41,500 nucleotides of DNA from Chrysomallon squamiferum (lineage: Eukaryota; Mollusca; Gastropoda; Neomphalida; Peltospiridae), in contig CM022665.1 of assembly GCA_012295275.1 (NCBI GenBank), forward strand, positions 42,912,152-42,953,651. Reading direction: 5' to 3'. The notes beneath the pieces were generated by a model. That model was not told the origin of the DNA, made no database searches, and saw only the letters and a list, made by a program, of their open reading frames with translations. Made by a program: the position numbers and the translations under genes. Below, one piece after another: positions 23,641 to 41,500 of this stretch. The stretch's first letter is position 1. Every line of letters begins with the position of its first letter.

Positions 23641-24149
23641 AGTAATAAATTTGGGCCTCGAAATGATTAGACACGGGACTCTCATTACCTAATTAACTAC
23701 GACCTCGATTTCATTTATACAGAGCCAACGAACGGAAGGACAAACATTTTTTTAACAGAAGAATGGGATACATATAAAAATGAATTAGATAAGATTTATT
23801 TACTTATTTGTGAACGTGAGTTTAAATATCCATATCATTAAAATAGTCACAGAAAACTGATAACCCCATGACTCCAAAATATGACAAACTTACATTGATA
23901 TATCTTTGTCTTTCTCAGATCAGCAACTAAAAACCTTTATCTTCTTATCTATATAAAATTCTGCTTTTTAATGGATAAAGGGCGGATCTGGGAAGGTCTT
24001 TCAGGGGAGGTTATCGTTTTGCTGAGGTAAATGGGGTAAAAATCGACACGCTTAATTCCAGAATCAGAAGATCTTTTTTTAAGTCCATGATAGAGATTCA
24101 GACTGTTGAGTATGTTTTCAGATTTGGAATAACAAAAAGTCTACGAAAA

Positions 24150-24328
24150 ACACACAAGAAACGAACGTCAGTCCCAATGTAGGGAGTGTCCTTGACGCCC
24201 CTGTAGCTGGGGCTGGTTCCGCTGCCCCAGACTGTGGAAACTCGTCATGTGTTCTGTGTGTAGGCTTCGTTCGTTCGGAATCCACTTAAACAGTTCCCCA
24301 GGACTGGCGGAGAGAGACGAAGGGGAAA
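24150..24328 (+). promoter_or_regulatory. Probable promoter/5' UTR of the vWA gene
   Basis: This stretch is GC-richer than its surroundings and free of microsatellites. It lies directly upstream of the start codon. It holds a small inverted repeat (TGGGGC and GCCCCA around 24208-24229). No convincing TATA box is seen. The transcription start is not determined. Confidence 0.4.

Positions 24329-41500
<17,172 letters not shown>

Overview
This is animal nuclear DNA. It is AT-rich, dominated by microsatellites and decayed tandem arrays, and carries genes split by GT-AG introns. It has no operons or prokaryotic signals. A molluscan, probably gastropod, source is my best guess. It rests on the matrilin/collagen-VI-like vWA architecture and on short fragments resembling a dispersed repeat I associate with mollusc genomes. 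That second point is from memory and unverified.

Right part (24.3-41.5 kb, + strand): the clear gene. I assembled 24 exons from splice signals, frame and homology between the copies. They encode a signal peptide, a short Gly/Thr-rich lead, then seven von Willebrand factor A (vWA) domains joined by 3-5-residue linkers. Most linkers are encoded by their own 9-15-nt microexon. The gene runs off the right edge through two Thr/Pro-rich microexons. Every vWA has its metal-ion-dependent adhesion site (MIDAS: DxSGS, Thr, TDG) and a Cys at each end. All module boundaries are phase 1-1. Domains 1-3 are recent tandem copies with a shared intron. Domain 4 has no internal intron, and domains 5-7 have introns at other positions. 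Domain 2 carries a 1-base deletion that brings an in-frame stop. The assembled coding length is 4152 nt, about 1384 codons. The product is probably a secreted matrix, adhesion or matrilin/collagen-VI-like protein.

Left part (1-24.3 kb): two convincing exons of a minus-strand gene (16334-16495 and 15576-15704). They encode an acidic segment followed by what looks like the start of a PDZ domain, also with a 1-base loss in a G run. A possible first exon or ETS-type promoter lies near 22.2-22.3 kb, and a weak candidate exon lies at 1.35-1.41 kb. The rest is arrays with repeat units of about 25 to about 140 bp, plus (TG)n, (AGT)n, (GA)n and (ATT)n tracts.

Introns of the vWA gene hold a likely 808-bp nonautonomous DNA transposon (28549-29356), a 49-bp x3 array with CRE-like motifs next to a splice acceptor, a 31-bp x5 array next to another, and intron segments duplicated together with the vWA modules. 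I found no tRNA, rRNA or CRISPR array.
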